Positions 38,933 to 48,407 of a stretch of DNA of 64,000 nt are shown here, piece by piece (within the stretch, counting starts at the first letter, position 1; every line of letters begins with the position of its first letter). Source of the DNA: a virus; the IMG/VR virus record IMGVR_UViG_3300036817_000176, positions 1-64,000 of that record; one strand, given 5' to 3'. Under the pieces are notes generated by a model. The model was not told where the DNA came from. It was given only the letters and a program-made list of their open reading frames with translations, and did no database searches. Both the position numbers and the translations under genes were made by a program.

Positions 38933-40519
38933 ATGTCTACCATCCCGTTCAGCCTGAGCCAGGTCGCCCAGGTTGCCGTACAAGCGATTGATACCTCTGC
39001 CACGCTCTCCGCTGGTGGCACGGGCGGAGAGTCGGTGTTTGCGGGGATCGTTATCTCCGAAACGGGCGCCCCGTTCGAGCTGCTGCATATCAACAAATCG
39101 AACTGGAAAACGAAGCTCGGCGCACCGTACCACCCATCACTGGGGCAGACCGTTGCCGAGCCGCTGCGCCATGTGAGCGACGCCGTGAACGGTGGCGAAG
39201 GCTATGTGGTTCGCGTGGTATCTGAGGATGCACGTCGCCCGGTGCTGTTCATTCAGCGCAACGACAACGGCGGTACCATTACCTTTGACACCATGCCGGG
39301 CGCACTGTCCTTCAACACCCCGCTCGAGCTGCCACAAGCCGGTGGCGCGCTGCTGGGTCTGGCCGTGAAAGATGGTAACGTCAGCGGCCGTAGCCTGAGC
39401 ATGACCGCGATCGCCAGCAAACCGGGTTCGTACATGCTGACCGTCTCCGCAACCGACAAATTCGGTGTGGATTACGTCGTTGAAGAGATCGAGGTGTCCT
39501 TCAGCACCGACGCCACCAACGACATGGGCGAAAGCACCTTCATTCTGGATCGTATGCAGTCCACCAGCACCGTTCTGGAAGCGGTATTCGATGCAGAAGT
39601 AGACCGCACCGGCTTCACCGGCTTCAGCAAAATCACCCTGTCTGGCGGCACGCTGGGCGATCAGAAGGCTATCCAGCCTGAGCAGTACGCGAAGGCCGTG
39701 GGTATCCTGCGCAGCGCGCTGGTTGGTTATACCGCCGTGCTGGGCCTGGGCTGCTATGACGTGACCACCATGGCGGCTCTGGGTGACGTGGCCCGCGATC
39801 GTCGCGTGGACGCGTTCGTGGACCTGGCGCCGGGTAACACCTACGCCAAGGCGCTCACTGCAGCGAAAGCCCTCAACCTGAACAACAACCACCTTTGTCT
39901 GTATCACTTCCCGTACAGCGCGAAGGACCCGCATAGCGGTGGCCGTGCAATCTGGGGTATCTCCGGTGTCGCCTTCTGCGCGAAAGCTGCAGGTGTGGCG
40001 CAGGCTACCGGCAACGTCGGCGGCTGGCACTACTCACCGGCGGGCGCCGATCGCGGCATCATCGACCGTCGTGAAATTCAGATCCTCCCGGGTGTCGGTG
40101 AGTCTGACGAGAAGGCGATGTATACGGCCCGTATCAACAAAATCGGCCTGAGCCCGTCGGGTCAGCTGATGATTGACGACGCCATCACCTGCCGCACGTC
40201 GGAAGACTACCTGCGCTTCCAGCACGTCTCCTCGGTGATGAATGCAATCTCCCGTCAGTTCTTCAGCCTGGCGTCCCAGCTCAAGCACTCCCCGGACGGT
40301 CTGACCTACGACGGTCTGTACCGTGGCATGACCAACATCCTCGATGGCTACGTGTCCTCTGAAGCGCTGGTGGCACCACGTAACCCCGATGAAGACGGCG
40401 ATTCTCCGTACATCCTGAGCGTGGAACAGATCGAAATGGACTACTGGGAAGTGCGCTGGAAATGCTGCGTCACCGGCACCGCTCGTCGAATCATGGGCTC
40501 CCCTTCACTCATTCGTTAA
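38933..40519 (+). CDS. Contractile tail sheath protein (P1 gp22-like)
   Basis: 528 residues. It has the sheath layout: an N-terminal GESVFAGIVISETG segment, a beta-rich insertion domain (about 100-190), and a C-terminal contractile core with DRRVDAFVDLAPG, GRAIWGISGVAFCAKAAGVA and LRFQHVSSVMNAISRQFF, ending with DYWEVRWKCCVTGTARR. Sheath subunits surround the tube and contract on infection. Followed in order by tube and tail genes. Confidence 0.8.
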   Translation: MSTIPFSLSQVAQVAVQAIDTSATLSAGGTGGESVFAGIVISETGAPFELLHINKSNWKTKLGAPYHPSLGQTVAEPLRHVSDAVNGGEGYVVRVVSEDARRPVLFIQRNDNGGTITFDTMPGALSFNTPLELPQAGGALLGLAVKDGNVSGRSLSMTAIASKPGSYMLTVSATDKFGVDYVVEEIEVSFSTDATNDMGESTFILDRMQSTSTVLEAVFDAEVDRTGFTGFSKITLSGGTLGDQKAIQPEQYAKAVGILRSALVGYTAVLGLGCYDVTTMAALGDVARDRRVDAFVDLAPGNTYAKALTAAKALNLNNNHLCLYHFPYSAKDPHSGGRAIWGISGVAFCAKAAGVAQATGNVGGWHYSPAGADRGIIDRREIQILPGVGESDEKAMYTARINKIGLSPSGQLMIDDAITCRTSEDYLRFQHVSSVMNAISRQFFSLASQLKHSPDGLTYDGLYRGMTNILDGYVSSEALVAPRNPDEDGDSPYILSVEQIEMDYWEVRWKCCVTGTARRIMGSPSLIR

Positions 40520-40531
40520 TGGAGTAAAAGT

Positions 40532-41227
40532 ATGCGTAATCCTCAAGGTTTTGCCGGTGCTGCAGCTGGCAGTGAGTTTGGCCAGGCGGTGGCCATGTTT
40601 GACGGGGTGCAGCAGACGCCCCAGGACAGCGTATCCGAGCGTGCATTTTTCGACTCGGTAACCCCTGAGCAGATGCTCGATGCCGTGTCCGCTGCAGCCG
40701 ATCAGGTCGCGCGTGCGGATGCCATGGCGATGGCCATTGAGTGGGTCGCTGATGGCGACGACTCCGCAGAAGGCCTCGACATCTACGCGCAGGCGCTGGC
40801 TGACGTGGACGAAGACGGCGAAGTGTCCGGTGATGAAGAGCAGGACCTGTACGAAACCTCGCTGACCCTGATGGCAGAGGCGCTGGTATCGCTGGGTGTG
40901 CCTGCGCAGGTTGCCAGTGATGCGATGAACGGTGACGACACTGCAGCGGCTAAAGCCTTCGTGGCGGCCGGTGACAAGCTGGAAGGTGACGTGGACGTGG
41001 ACGAAGTGATCGCCGCGTTCTCCGTGCGTGAAACGATGATGCTGGACGCCGTGAAAAAGGTCATTCGTGACGGCAAGCTCACGCTGATCCGCCGTCCGCT
41101 GCGCAAGAAACGCCTGTCAGCAGCCCAGCGAGCGGCCCTGAAAAAGGCCCGCGCGAAGGCCAACACGGCATCGGCCCGCACGGCACGCCGTAAGTCGATG
41201 CGTATCCGTGCATCCCGCGGCCTGTAA
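40532..41227 (+). CDS. Acidic protein with basic C-terminus, virion-associated candidate
   Basis: 231 residues. Residues 60-160 are acidic and helical (many Asp/Glu; DEDGEVSGDEEQD), while 180-231 are strongly basic (RRPLRKKRLSAAQRAALKKA). Such charge separation suits a scaffold or a DNA-bound internal protein. The gene lies between sheath and tube. No family named. Confidence 0.5.
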   Translation: MRNPQGFAGAAAGSEFGQAVAMFDGVQQTPQDSVSERAFFDSVTPEQMLDAVSAAADQVARADAMAMAIEWVADGDDSAEGLDIYAQALADVDEDGEVSGDEEQDLYETSLTLMAEALVSLGVPAQVASDAMNGDDTAAAKAFVAAGDKLEGDVDVDEVIAAFSVRETMMLDAVKKVIRDGKLTLIRRPLRKKRLSAAQRAALKKARAKANTASARTARRKSMRIRASRGL

Positions 41228-41243
41228 GTAACGAGGGGGAGCA

Positions 41244-41840
41244 ATGGCTATTGTCGGCGTGAGCACCAAAGACGGGATCAGCGGGTACCTCAAGGTATAC
41301 ATCACCCAGGGGGATACCACTGTGGTCGGTTACATCGCAGAGGGGGCTTCAAAGACCCTGAGCTCGAACTGGACCAGCCCGTTTGAGAGCGACACGTTAG
41401 GCAGCACCGGCGGCGGCAGTAAGGCCGCCGGGATAGCCCAGTCGCTGCAGTCTGGCGAGGGTGAGGGCAAGCTGACCACCGTCTCGCAGCACAACTCCGT
41501 CATGGTATGGGAGGGCACCAGCCCGCCCACACTCAACCTGCCCGTGTACTTTCAGGCCTACGCTGACGCCAAGCTGGAAGTGGAGGACGCGATCCAGGCG
41601 CTGGAGCGTTTCGCCTCCCCTGAACTGAATGCGTATATGCCGCTCGGGCGCTCCCCCCAGCTGGTGGTGATCGACGTGGGTCGGCGCTTCAAAATCCTGA
41701 ATGCGCTGCTTACTGAGGTCACCAGCGAACTGGACGCCCCAAGGACAAGCGAGGGTTACATGATCCGAAACGCCGTCAACCTCACGGTGACGCCGGACAG
41801 GATGGTTAACGCCTCGGAACTGCAATCTATGTACCCATAA
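41244..41840 (+). CDS. Tail tube/baseplate-region protein
   Basis: 198 residues. Beta-rich start (GYLKVYITQGDTTVVGYIAEG), a Gly/Ser loop, and a C-terminus with VNLTVTPDRMVNASELQSMY. The pattern resembles tube-initiator or gp54-like proteins but not decisively. Just before the probable tube protein. Confidence 0.5.
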   Translation: MAIVGVSTKDGISGYLKVYITQGDTTVVGYIAEGASKTLSSNWTSPFESDTLGSTGGGSKAAGIAQSLQSGEGEGKLTTVSQHNSVMVWEGTSPPTLNLPVYFQAYADAKLEVEDAIQALERFASPELNAYMPLGRSPQLVVIDVGRRFKILNALLTEVTSELDAPRTSEGYMIRNAVNLTVTPDRMVNASELQSMYP

Positions 41841-41849
41841 GGATCCACT

Positions 41850-42350
41850 ATGTCTGGACATACCAATACCAAGAGCAGCCTGGGGCTGCTGAAAACCAAG
41901 TTCAGGAAGAACCTCGATGCAGGCGAAAAGCTGTTAGGTGCCGAGTTCGAAATGAACATCGACGGCTACCCGGAGCTCTCCGTGCTGATTCGTGCGGCGC
42001 AGATGCCTGCTATGGGGCGCGCTGACGTGGAAGACTTCGGTCCAATGGGGCTTAACTTCACCCAGCACGGCCCGCTCGAGAACAAGGGCGAGATTACCAT
42101 CAACGCGGTGGAAACCATCAAGGGCCCGGTTGTGCGTGCGCTGCAGGACATTATCCGTGGCAAGAAGTACGTGGACATCACCATGAAACCGACCCCGGAA
42201 TCCCTGGACGGCAAACCGGCTAAGGGCATGACCTGCCGTATGGAGCACTGCAAACTGCGCAGCGATGCGATCGAGTTCAGTACCGAAGATGTGGGGTCCC
42301 TGGTGAAGCCGTCAATCACTGTGACCTACAACTGGTCTGAGTGGGAGTAA
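41850..42350 (+). CDS. Tail tube protein
   Basis: 166 residues. NIDGYPELSVLIRAAQMPAM followed by VEDFGPMGLNFTQHG matches the tube fold (an opening strand pair, then P-G-x-x-x-x-Y/F-x-x-x-x). GEITINAVETIKGPVVRAL and a final VKPSITVTYNWSEWE strand complete the barrel. It lies downstream of the sheath and just before a terminator, as a highly expressed late gene. Confidence 0.65.
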   Translation: MSGHTNTKSSLGLLKTKFRKNLDAGEKLLGAEFEMNIDGYPELSVLIRAAQMPAMGRADVEDFGPMGLNFTQHGPLENKGEITINAVETIKGPVVRALQDIIRGKKYVDITMKPTPESLDGKPAKGMTCRMEHCKLRSDAIEFSTEDVGSLVKPSITVTYNWSEWE

Positions 42351-42359
42351 ACATCCTAA
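42351..42359 (+). promoter_or_regulatory. ACATCCTAA motif, site 6
   Basis: Perfect motif immediately after the tube gene stop, running into the terminator at 42358-42382, 58 bp before the next ATG. No -10-like hexamer at the usual distance. Confidence 0.5.
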
Positions 42360-42382
42360 CCCCGTCTTAGGGCGGGGTTTTT
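42358..42382 (+). terminator. Rho-independent terminator
   Basis: AACCCCG pairs with CGGGGTT around TCTTAGGG, then TTT. Ends the capsid-sheath-tube transcript and overlaps the motif by two bases. Confidence 0.8.
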
Positions 42383-42417
42383 ACTGACCACCAGCACATA
42401 ACCACGAGGTCCCTGCG

Positions 42418-42975
42418 ATGACAGCTACCGAACTACTCAATGCGGTAAAAAATCGTTTTTCGGTGCTGCTGGTAGGCGAAACCCAGCAACGCCAGTTACT
42501 CGTTGATGCCCTCGGCCAGTATCAGGATCTGGCTGGCGTCACCAAAACCGTCAAGCTCACCGAGCTGAAGGCCTATACCACACCACCGGATTTTCTGGCC
42601 CCCGTTGTGGCCACCGATGACGCCGGTAATTACACCCCCATGGAAGTGACCACCGACGACGACGGCGCAACCATCGTCGAACCGGACGCCAGCGCCATTG
42701 TGCCGGTGCGCTTCACCTACCTCGTCAACCTGCGCGCCATTGACCTGGACAAGTACCAGATCCCACCGACCGCCGTCGGGATGATTCAGGACTATCTCGA
42801 GCTGCTGATCGCCATCCCGAACGATGATCGTGTTTCCAGCATCCAGGAGGCAGGCAAGCTCGATATCTCCCGCGTACCGGCACCAGCTGACCGGGAAACC
42901 CAGCTCGCCACCCTGCGCGAAGCCATGAAGTCCCAGCGGGCCATCATGCCAATGATCACCATCCATCCGTACTGA
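42418..42975 (+). CDS. Head-tail joining or tail completion protein
   Basis: 185 residues. Helical start (ATELLNAVKNRFSVLLVGETQ), then a beta-rich centre with an acidic loop, and a helical end. By place after the tube gene and size it may be a neck or tail completion protein. Own motif site 6 precedes it. No family identified. Confidence 0.5.
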   Translation: MTATELLNAVKNRFSVLLVGETQQRQLLVDALGQYQDLAGVTKTVKLTELKAYTTPPDFLAPVVATDDAGNYTPMEVTTDDDGATIVEPDASAIVPVRFTYLVNLRAIDLDKYQIPPTAVGMIQDYLELLIAIPNDDRVSSIQEAGKLDISRVPAPADRETQLATLREAMKSQRAIMPMITIHPY

Positions 42976-42984
42976 GGAAGCGCT

Positions 42985-43473
42985 ATGGGCCTGTTAGACA
43001 GACAGCGACGGATCATCAAACAGCTGGTGGAGACGCCCTTCCAGCAGGGCTGGCAGTTCCGCGTTGAGTGCGATGGCCAGCCGTCGGACCTGGATATCTA
43101 CGTGAAGGAAATTACCTACGGCGGCACCACCATCGAGTACGACACGAAGGTGATTGGCGCCCTCGCGTTTACGTCTCCGAACAACAAAACGCCGCCCATC
43201 ATCACCCTGACCGTGCGTGACCATGAGGACGGCCGCGTGCTGGCGTTTTTCCAGAAGAAATGCGACGGCGTAATTAACAAGGATGGCACCGTCAACGTGC
43301 CCGCGAAGTACCTGTTCAAGCTGCGCCTGTTCCGGCTCATGAGCGACGACAGTGAAAAGCTCGATACCGAATGGGAAGTTTCGCCCGCGTCCTGGGGCGA
43401 GATTCCCCGTGACCGTTCCGCGCCGGGCGAGTTCGTCAGCATTCCAATGACATTCCAGACCTACCACTCCTGA
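42985..43473 (+). CDS. Tail protein with tube-like fold (baseplate end candidate)
   Basis: 162 residues. KQLVETPFQQGWQFRVECDG then EITYGGTTIEYDTKVIGA resembles the T4 gp19/gp54-type tube fold: a start helix with the pattern N/Q-x-F-x-V, and a long central strand. It lies just before the tail assembly chaperone, where tube initiator proteins are often found. Confidence 0.5.
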   Translation: MGLLDRQRRIIKQLVETPFQQGWQFRVECDGQPSDLDIYVKEITYGGTTIEYDTKVIGALAFTSPNNKTPPIITLTVRDHEDGRVLAFFQKKCDGVINKDGTVNVPAKYLFKLRLFRLMSDDSEKLDTEWEVSPASWGEIPRDRSAPGEFVSIPMTFQTYHS

Positions 43474-43483
43474 GAGAGCACCC

Positions 43484-44477
43484 ATGATTTCAATACCTCC
43501 GTATCCGCTCCCCAGCGCCCCTGAGAAGAAGATCCACTTCCGGGCGCCTACCGTTGCCGATTGCATCGACTTTAGCGACCTGCGTCCTGAGCTCGAGGAG
43601 CAATCGACCACGGAATACCTGACCCAGCTGCAGGAAGGTGGCGAGGTCAGCAACCCTGCGCTATGGACCGCGCAGGACCGCCGCACCGCGTTGTGGTGGA
43701 TTTTTGTGTCCAGCGCTGCTGACACCTCCCTGGCCTACTCGTACCCGTGCCAGCACTGCGGGGAAACCCATCACGTTGATATCGATCTGGTGGACCTGGA
43801 CGACATGGCCACCGCACTGGACCGCCCGCCGTTCATGGAAGGCGAAGTGCGGGTAAACGGCGAGTTTAAAGCCGCCCGTTTCCATCCGCTGGACGGCCGC
43901 GCCGTGACGCACCTCGAGGAGCTGCGCATGGAGCTCGAGAACAGCGAACCGGCACGTCACAAACGCCTGAAGACGGAAATGAAAGTCGCCGAGATCCTTC
44001 ATTCGTTCACGTTGCTGGAGTGGGCCGATCTGCCCTGGGAGGAAGCGCTGGCCAAAAAGCGCGAGCTCGTCACCGCTATGGACCGGGAAAGCGAATACAA
44101 GCCGCTGGTGGCGCAATGCCTTATTGCGGCCGCCGAGCTGCGTCACGGGCTTGCGGTAGAGATTAACGAGGGCCGGGTCGATCTCGTATCACCGGCGCTC
44201 CCGTGCGAAACCTTCCTGGCAAAACAGAAGGAACAGAGCGAAGAGGAGGCAGCGGGCGAGCCGGTACCGGCGACTGTCCTGCTGCTGCGATTTCGGGCTG
44301 GCCAATTCATTCCAGCAATTTAGCCTGGCCGACTGGATGACCATCATCAAGAACCTGACGGTCTACGGTGGCCAGCCGGTTGATAGCGTCATGAGCTCCA
44401 GCGCCCGCCTGATTTCCACCATCAATGACGGGCTGGTGGAGCGATTCAAACCGAAGAAACGGAGCAACTATGCGTGA
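43484..44477 (+). CDS. Tail assembly chaperone with probable frameshift extension
   Basis: The zero-frame product (43484-44323, 279 residues) contains CQHCGETHH (a Cys-His pair) and helical segments. Just before its stop, the +1 frame becomes clearly coding and runs to 44477: SLADWMTIIKNLTVYGG, then SSSARLISTINDGLVERFKP. That extension overlaps the tape-measure start by 8 bp. Tail chaperones before a tape measure classically make a longer form by ribosomal frameshift; here the shift is +1 (or -2). A candidate slip site is UUU-C at 44291-44294 after the rare codon CGA. An independent start at 44337 has no ribosome site. Confidence 0.7.
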
Positions 44478-47400
44478 CGATACCCAGGACGAGAAGCGCA
44501 CCGTACTGGCCGAGGCGGTAGAGGCCACCCCGGCTGTTGCGAGCGCGGCCGGGCGGCAGAACATCGGGGGGATGCCTAACGTCCCGGGCGTGGAGGAGTT
44601 TACCAGCGTCAGCGTCATTGAAGAGCTGGCTCACCTGACCGAAACGGTGGAGCGCCAGGGCACCGATCAGCAACGGATTCTGGTCGATATTTTCCGCCAG
44701 TTAAGGGATGGTGCTGGCCCTGACAATGCAGACCTGAAAAACCCACAAAAGGGAAAACAAGGGAAATTAAGCACTGAACAACCAACACCTATTAGTGAAA
44801 TAGAGACTAAAACGGATATTTATGGTTCCGAAAAGGGAAAAACGGAACCGAAAAGGACCGACAACCGACGCCCCAAATTATCCGAATCGACACCTGAAAG
44901 GAAAATAACGGTAAATAAAGTTATTTCAGGAACCGAAAAGGGAAAATCAGCACCAAAAAAGGAAAGAAGAGAAACACCTGTAGAGGAGCCAGTAACGGCC
45001 CCGACAGCACGCAAGACAGCCAGTGAGGCACGCGCGCGCCGCACGGTAACCCTCGGCGACACACCACCAGCACCAACCGTAGCCGAGCCAGTGACCGCTG
45101 TAAGTGACGCAGCTGCAGTGACCGATGTCGTCAGCCAACCGGCCGAACCGACAACACCGGTACCGCCGACACCGGCGCGCACCAGTGCAGACTCACCGCC
45201 TGAAAACAGCTCCCGCGCCGACGGCTTTTATCTGGGCGATGACGGACGGGTTCGCCGACCGGATGGCCGCTTTGCTAACCGGGTGGAGGTCCGACGCTTT
45301 AACCGGGATACCGGCAGCAGCAGCGGCGAGGGAGACAATGCTGCAGGTGATTCATCACTGCTGAAAAAAGCGGTCGGGATGCTCGGCGGCAAGGGTAGCC
45401 ATAGCCTCGCCGAAACGGACGCCGCTGATACCGCTGGCGTGGCTGCAGGTAGCTCTTTCTGGATGGCCGCCAAAGAAGTTAAGGGCATGGCCGATGAGGT
45501 CAAGGATGCGCTGAACGAGCGCGAGATCACCAGCGCCAAAGGGGCCAAAGCCTACGCCAAAGACAAGGCGCAGAAACTCTGGGGCGTGATTAAGAAGCCG
45601 TTTGGCACCGCGGCCGACAGTGAGACGGCCACACCGCCACCGGCGACAACCGTGGCCAACCCTGACCCCGGGCCGGGACCGGTGAATGATGTCGGGATCG
45701 GGGAGCGTAAGAATCAGGAGCAAACCGAGAACGCGCGCGCGGATGCGATCCGCCGCAAGGAGCAAGCCCAGACCCAGGAGCAGCACACGGAGGTCCTGGA
45801 TCGTCTGGATGCCCTGATTGATGCGTCCAAAAACCGGCAGCGCGGGCTGGCCGGTGAAAAGCTCAAGAGCTGGTTAGATGGCCGGGGCGACAAAGAGGGG
45901 CGCAGGGGGCGGAAGGGTCGTAAGGGACGGGGTAAGGGACCGTTCAGCCGTAGCGCCGGTGCAGACCCGGACGCGCGCAGGCGGGGCCGCCAGACAGGCG
46001 CGGATCGCACGCGTACCACTCGCCCGGGTATCGAGCGCACCACCAGCGCGGGTGACCTGCCCGATCTGTCGTCTTCCCGTCGTGAGCCGGGCCGAACCGG
46101 CCGCCAGGGTAGCGCGCCCGATCGCCCGTCAGCACGCCGTGAACCGGTTCGCGCCGGTCGCCGCGGACGAATGCCGCGCCTCGGTGCCGTCACTGAAGGT
46201 CTGAGCACCGTAACCAGCCGGGGAACCGAAACCCTCGCAAGGGCGGCGAAGACCGGACCCATTGCGCGCGTGGCAGCAGCTATGCCGCGCGTGGGTGCTC
46301 CGCTGGCATCCGTGGCCAGCATGAGCGGCGTCACCGGCGGTGTACTGAATACCGCCGTCAATACCGCCACCACGGCCGGGAAAGGAGCTGCTGCAGTCGG
46401 TAAGGGCGTGCTCTCTGCAGGCAAAGGGGCGCTCGAGGTGGGCGGACGTGGCGCACTGGCGATGGGTGGCCGTGCCATTCCGCTGATCGGTGCGGCAATG
46501 ACCGCCTATGACGCTTACACCGGCTTTAACGACGAGGAAGCGCAGCGCCGCACGTTTGGCATCAAGGATGACACCGCTCCGACGACCGGTCAGAAGACGG
46601 CTATGGCGGCCGGGCAGGTGCTCGATATGGGTGGGCTTACCTCGGGGCTGTCCGGCCTGCTGGCGAGCGGCGCGGGGGCGCTGGGCATGACGAACCTGGA
46701 GAAGTCCCTGACGTTCGACTCTGACGACATCGCCCGCAAGGTATACGACGCCTTCAGCAACGACAAATCCATGGCCCGTATGGGCGTGAAAGAAGGGGAT
46801 TCAGGCACGGCACTGCAGAAGATCACTTCTGGCGTGGCAACGGCGGCAAACCTGGGCGGCATCGTCTCGGGAACGGCCAGCCTGCTGGGCGGGATAGCGG
46901 AGGATCTGGGCTTTGACGGGGCTAAAAAGGCGCTGACCTTCGACACCGGCGATCTGGCGGAGTCGCTTTATGACTTCTTCGGCCCGCTGCTGGGGGACAA
47001 AAACACCGGCCAGAACGGTCCGGTAACCATCAACATGAGTACCGCGCGTTATGAAACTGCAAGCGCGCGCCAGAGCATAACGGAGGCAGATGTGAAACAG
47101 GCAGGCAAGCAGTATGACTTCAGCGAAGTGGAGCAGGCTAACGGCTTACCTCCAGGCTTTATGAACGCCATGGCCGCTGTGGAAAGTGGCGGTAATCCGC
47201 TGGCGTACAACGCGTCCGGCGCTGCTGGGATGTTCCAGCTGATGCCCAAAACCGCAGCGTCGCTGGGCGTAACCGACCCGTATGACGTGAAACAGTCAGC
47301 GAACGCGGCGGCCAAGCTCGCCACGGACAACGCCCGCTATTTCACCAAACAGACGGGACGCGTGCCGGAAGGCCGCGAGCTGTATCTACTCCACCAGCAG

Positions 47401-48039
47401 GGGATGGGTGGCGGTACCGCGCTGGCGCAGAATCCGACCATGAGCGCCGTCGATGCACTGACCAAAGGCGGGCAGAAAAACCCCGCGAAGGCCATTTTGC
47501 AGAACGGCGGGACCCTCAACATGACCGCCCAGCAGTTCGCCGACATGATCATGGCCAAGTACGACAAGAATTTCACCGCCCAGAGCATGGCCCGCGAGCA
47601 GGGCGCCAAGCCGGTACCGCTGGAGAAGGCCACCGAGACGGCCGTAAGCAAGTCGGTTGAAGACGCCCCGAACATGCTGCTGCGCAAGCCTGCCGCTGAC
47701 GTGGCATCTACGGGTGCTGCAGCGGCACCTGCAGCCGTGCCACCGGCCGTCGCCGTGCCGCTCAAGGATGCGACAGCTGCAGGGGTGACGGACATTCAGA
47801 AAGAGGAGGCACGGGCCGAACAGCTCAACCCGGGCGCCACCGAACTGACCGCCAAAATGGATCCTCGTATGACTGACGTGATGGTGAAGCTGGACCGGAC
47901 CCTGAACGGCATGAAGCCAGCGCAGAGCAACACCACCAACACCACAAACAACACCACCAATACCACCAACAACTATCACGGGCAGTCGCGCAGCGTGGGT
48001 GATCACGACTCTGTGAGCTGGCCGGGTGGCGGGAAATAA
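44470..48039 (+). CDS. Tape measure protein with lytic transglycosylase domain
   Basis: 1189 residues from the ATG at 44470 (GGAG upstream). Residues 90-260 are a polar, disordered linker, and part of it (44740-44970) is AT-rich with repeats of (S/T)EKGK..P. Residues 480-580 are Arg/Gly-rich, 590-780 are Ala/Gly-rich helices likely to span the membrane, and about 880-980 hold an SLT domain: NAMAAVESGGNPLAYNASGA (Glu near 904) followed by AAGMFQLMP. A Thr/Asn-rich stretch (TTNTTNNTTN) precedes the end. It fixes tail length, and the SLT domain opens peptidoglycan during entry. Confidence 0.85.
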   Translation: MRDDTQDEKRTVLAEAVEATPAVASAAGRQNIGGMPNVPGVEEFTSVSVIEELAHLTETVERQGTDQQRILVDIFRQLRDGAGPDNADLKNPQKGKQGKLSTEQPTPISEIETKTDIYGSEKGKTEPKRTDNRRPKLSESTPERKITVNKVISGTEKGKSAPKKERRETPVEEPVTAPTARKTASEARARRTVTLGDTPPAPTVAEPVTAVSDAAAVTDVVSQPAEPTTPVPPTPARTSADSPPENSSRADGFYLGDDGRVRRPDGRFANRVEVRRFNRDTGSSSGEGDNAAGDSSLLKKAVGMLGGKGSHSLAETDAADTAGVAAGSSFWMAAKEVKGMADEVKDALNEREITSAKGAKAYAKDKAQKLWGVIKKPFGTAADSETATPPPATTVANPDPGPGPVNDVGIGERKNQEQTENARADAIRRKEQAQTQEQHTEVLDRLDALIDASKNRQRGLAGEKLKSWLDGRGDKEGRRGRKGRKGRGKGPFSRSAGADPDARRRGRQTGADRTRTTRPGIERTTSAGDLPDLSSSRREPGRTGRQGSAPDRPSARREPVRAGRRGRMPRLGAVTEGLSTVTSRGTETLARAAKTGPIARVAAAMPRVGAPLASVASMSGVTGGVLNTAVNTATTAGKGAAAVGKGVLSAGKGALEVGGRGALAMGGRAIPLIGAAMTAYDAYTGFNDEEAQRRTFGIKDDTAPTTGQKTAMAAGQVLDMGGLTSGLSGLLASGAGALGMTNLEKSLTFDSDDIARKVYDAFSNDKSMARMGVKEGDSGTALQKITSGVATAANLGGIVSGTASLLGGIAEDLGFDGAKKALTFDTGDLAESLYDFFGPLLGDKNTGQNGPVTINMSTARYETASARQSITEADVKQAGKQYDFSEVEQANGLPPGFMNAMAAVESGGNPLAYNASGAAGMFQLMPKTAASLGVTDPYDVKQSANAAAKLATDNARYFTKQTGRVPEGRELYLLHQQGMGGGTALAQNPTMSAVDALTKGGQKNPAKAILQNGGTLNMTAQQFADMIMAKYDKNFTAQSMAREQGAKPVPLEKATETAVSKSVEDAPNMLLRKPAADVASTGAAAAPAAVPPAVAVPLKDATAAGVTDIQKEEARAEQLNPGATELTAKMDPRMTDVMVKLDRTLNGMKPAQSNTTNTTNNTTNTTNNYHGQSRSVGDHDSVSWPGGGK

Positions 48040-48049
48040 GGGGTGACGC

Positions 48050-48397
48050 ATGGCTTTTGAGGTCGATTACCTGATGAGGCTGGATGAGTCCGGCGTCATC
48101 ACCTGCAGCGGTGACGATGCCGTGGCCAACGATGTCGGGGAGTGGCTGGATACCCCGCGCGGACACATCTACGGGCGTCCGGAGTGGGGAAACCTGCTGG
48201 CGCTGTTTAAGCACCAGCCGCCGAATGAAGACACGTCGGTTGCGCTGGAAAACTCCATTTTGCTGGGGATGCAAACCGATCTGACGCACCTGCTGGTATC
48301 CGGTATTCGCTGCATACCGGACAGCAGCGAACCGGACCTTTACCGGGTGCAGATCATGACGCAGGAAGGCTATGTGGATGCGGTTTATCGTGTTTAA
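48050..48397 (+). CDS. Baseplate wedge protein gp25/gpW-like
   Basis: 115 residues. DAVANDVGEWLDTPRGHIYG with PEWGN, then LENSILLGMQTDLTHLLVSG, is the gp25 fold with the conserved R-x-E-x-P/G-x-G and leucine-rich helix. It links wedge to sheath and is conserved in all contractile injection systems. Followed by gpJ-like and gpI-like genes in the usual order. Confidence 0.8.
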   Translation: MAFEVDYLMRLDESGVITCSGDDAVANDVGEWLDTPRGHIYGRPEWGNLLALFKHQPPNEDTSVALENSILLGMQTDLTHLLVSGIRCIPDSSEPDLYRVQIMTQEGYVDAVYRV

Positions 48398-48407
48398 GGA
48401 GTAGGGA

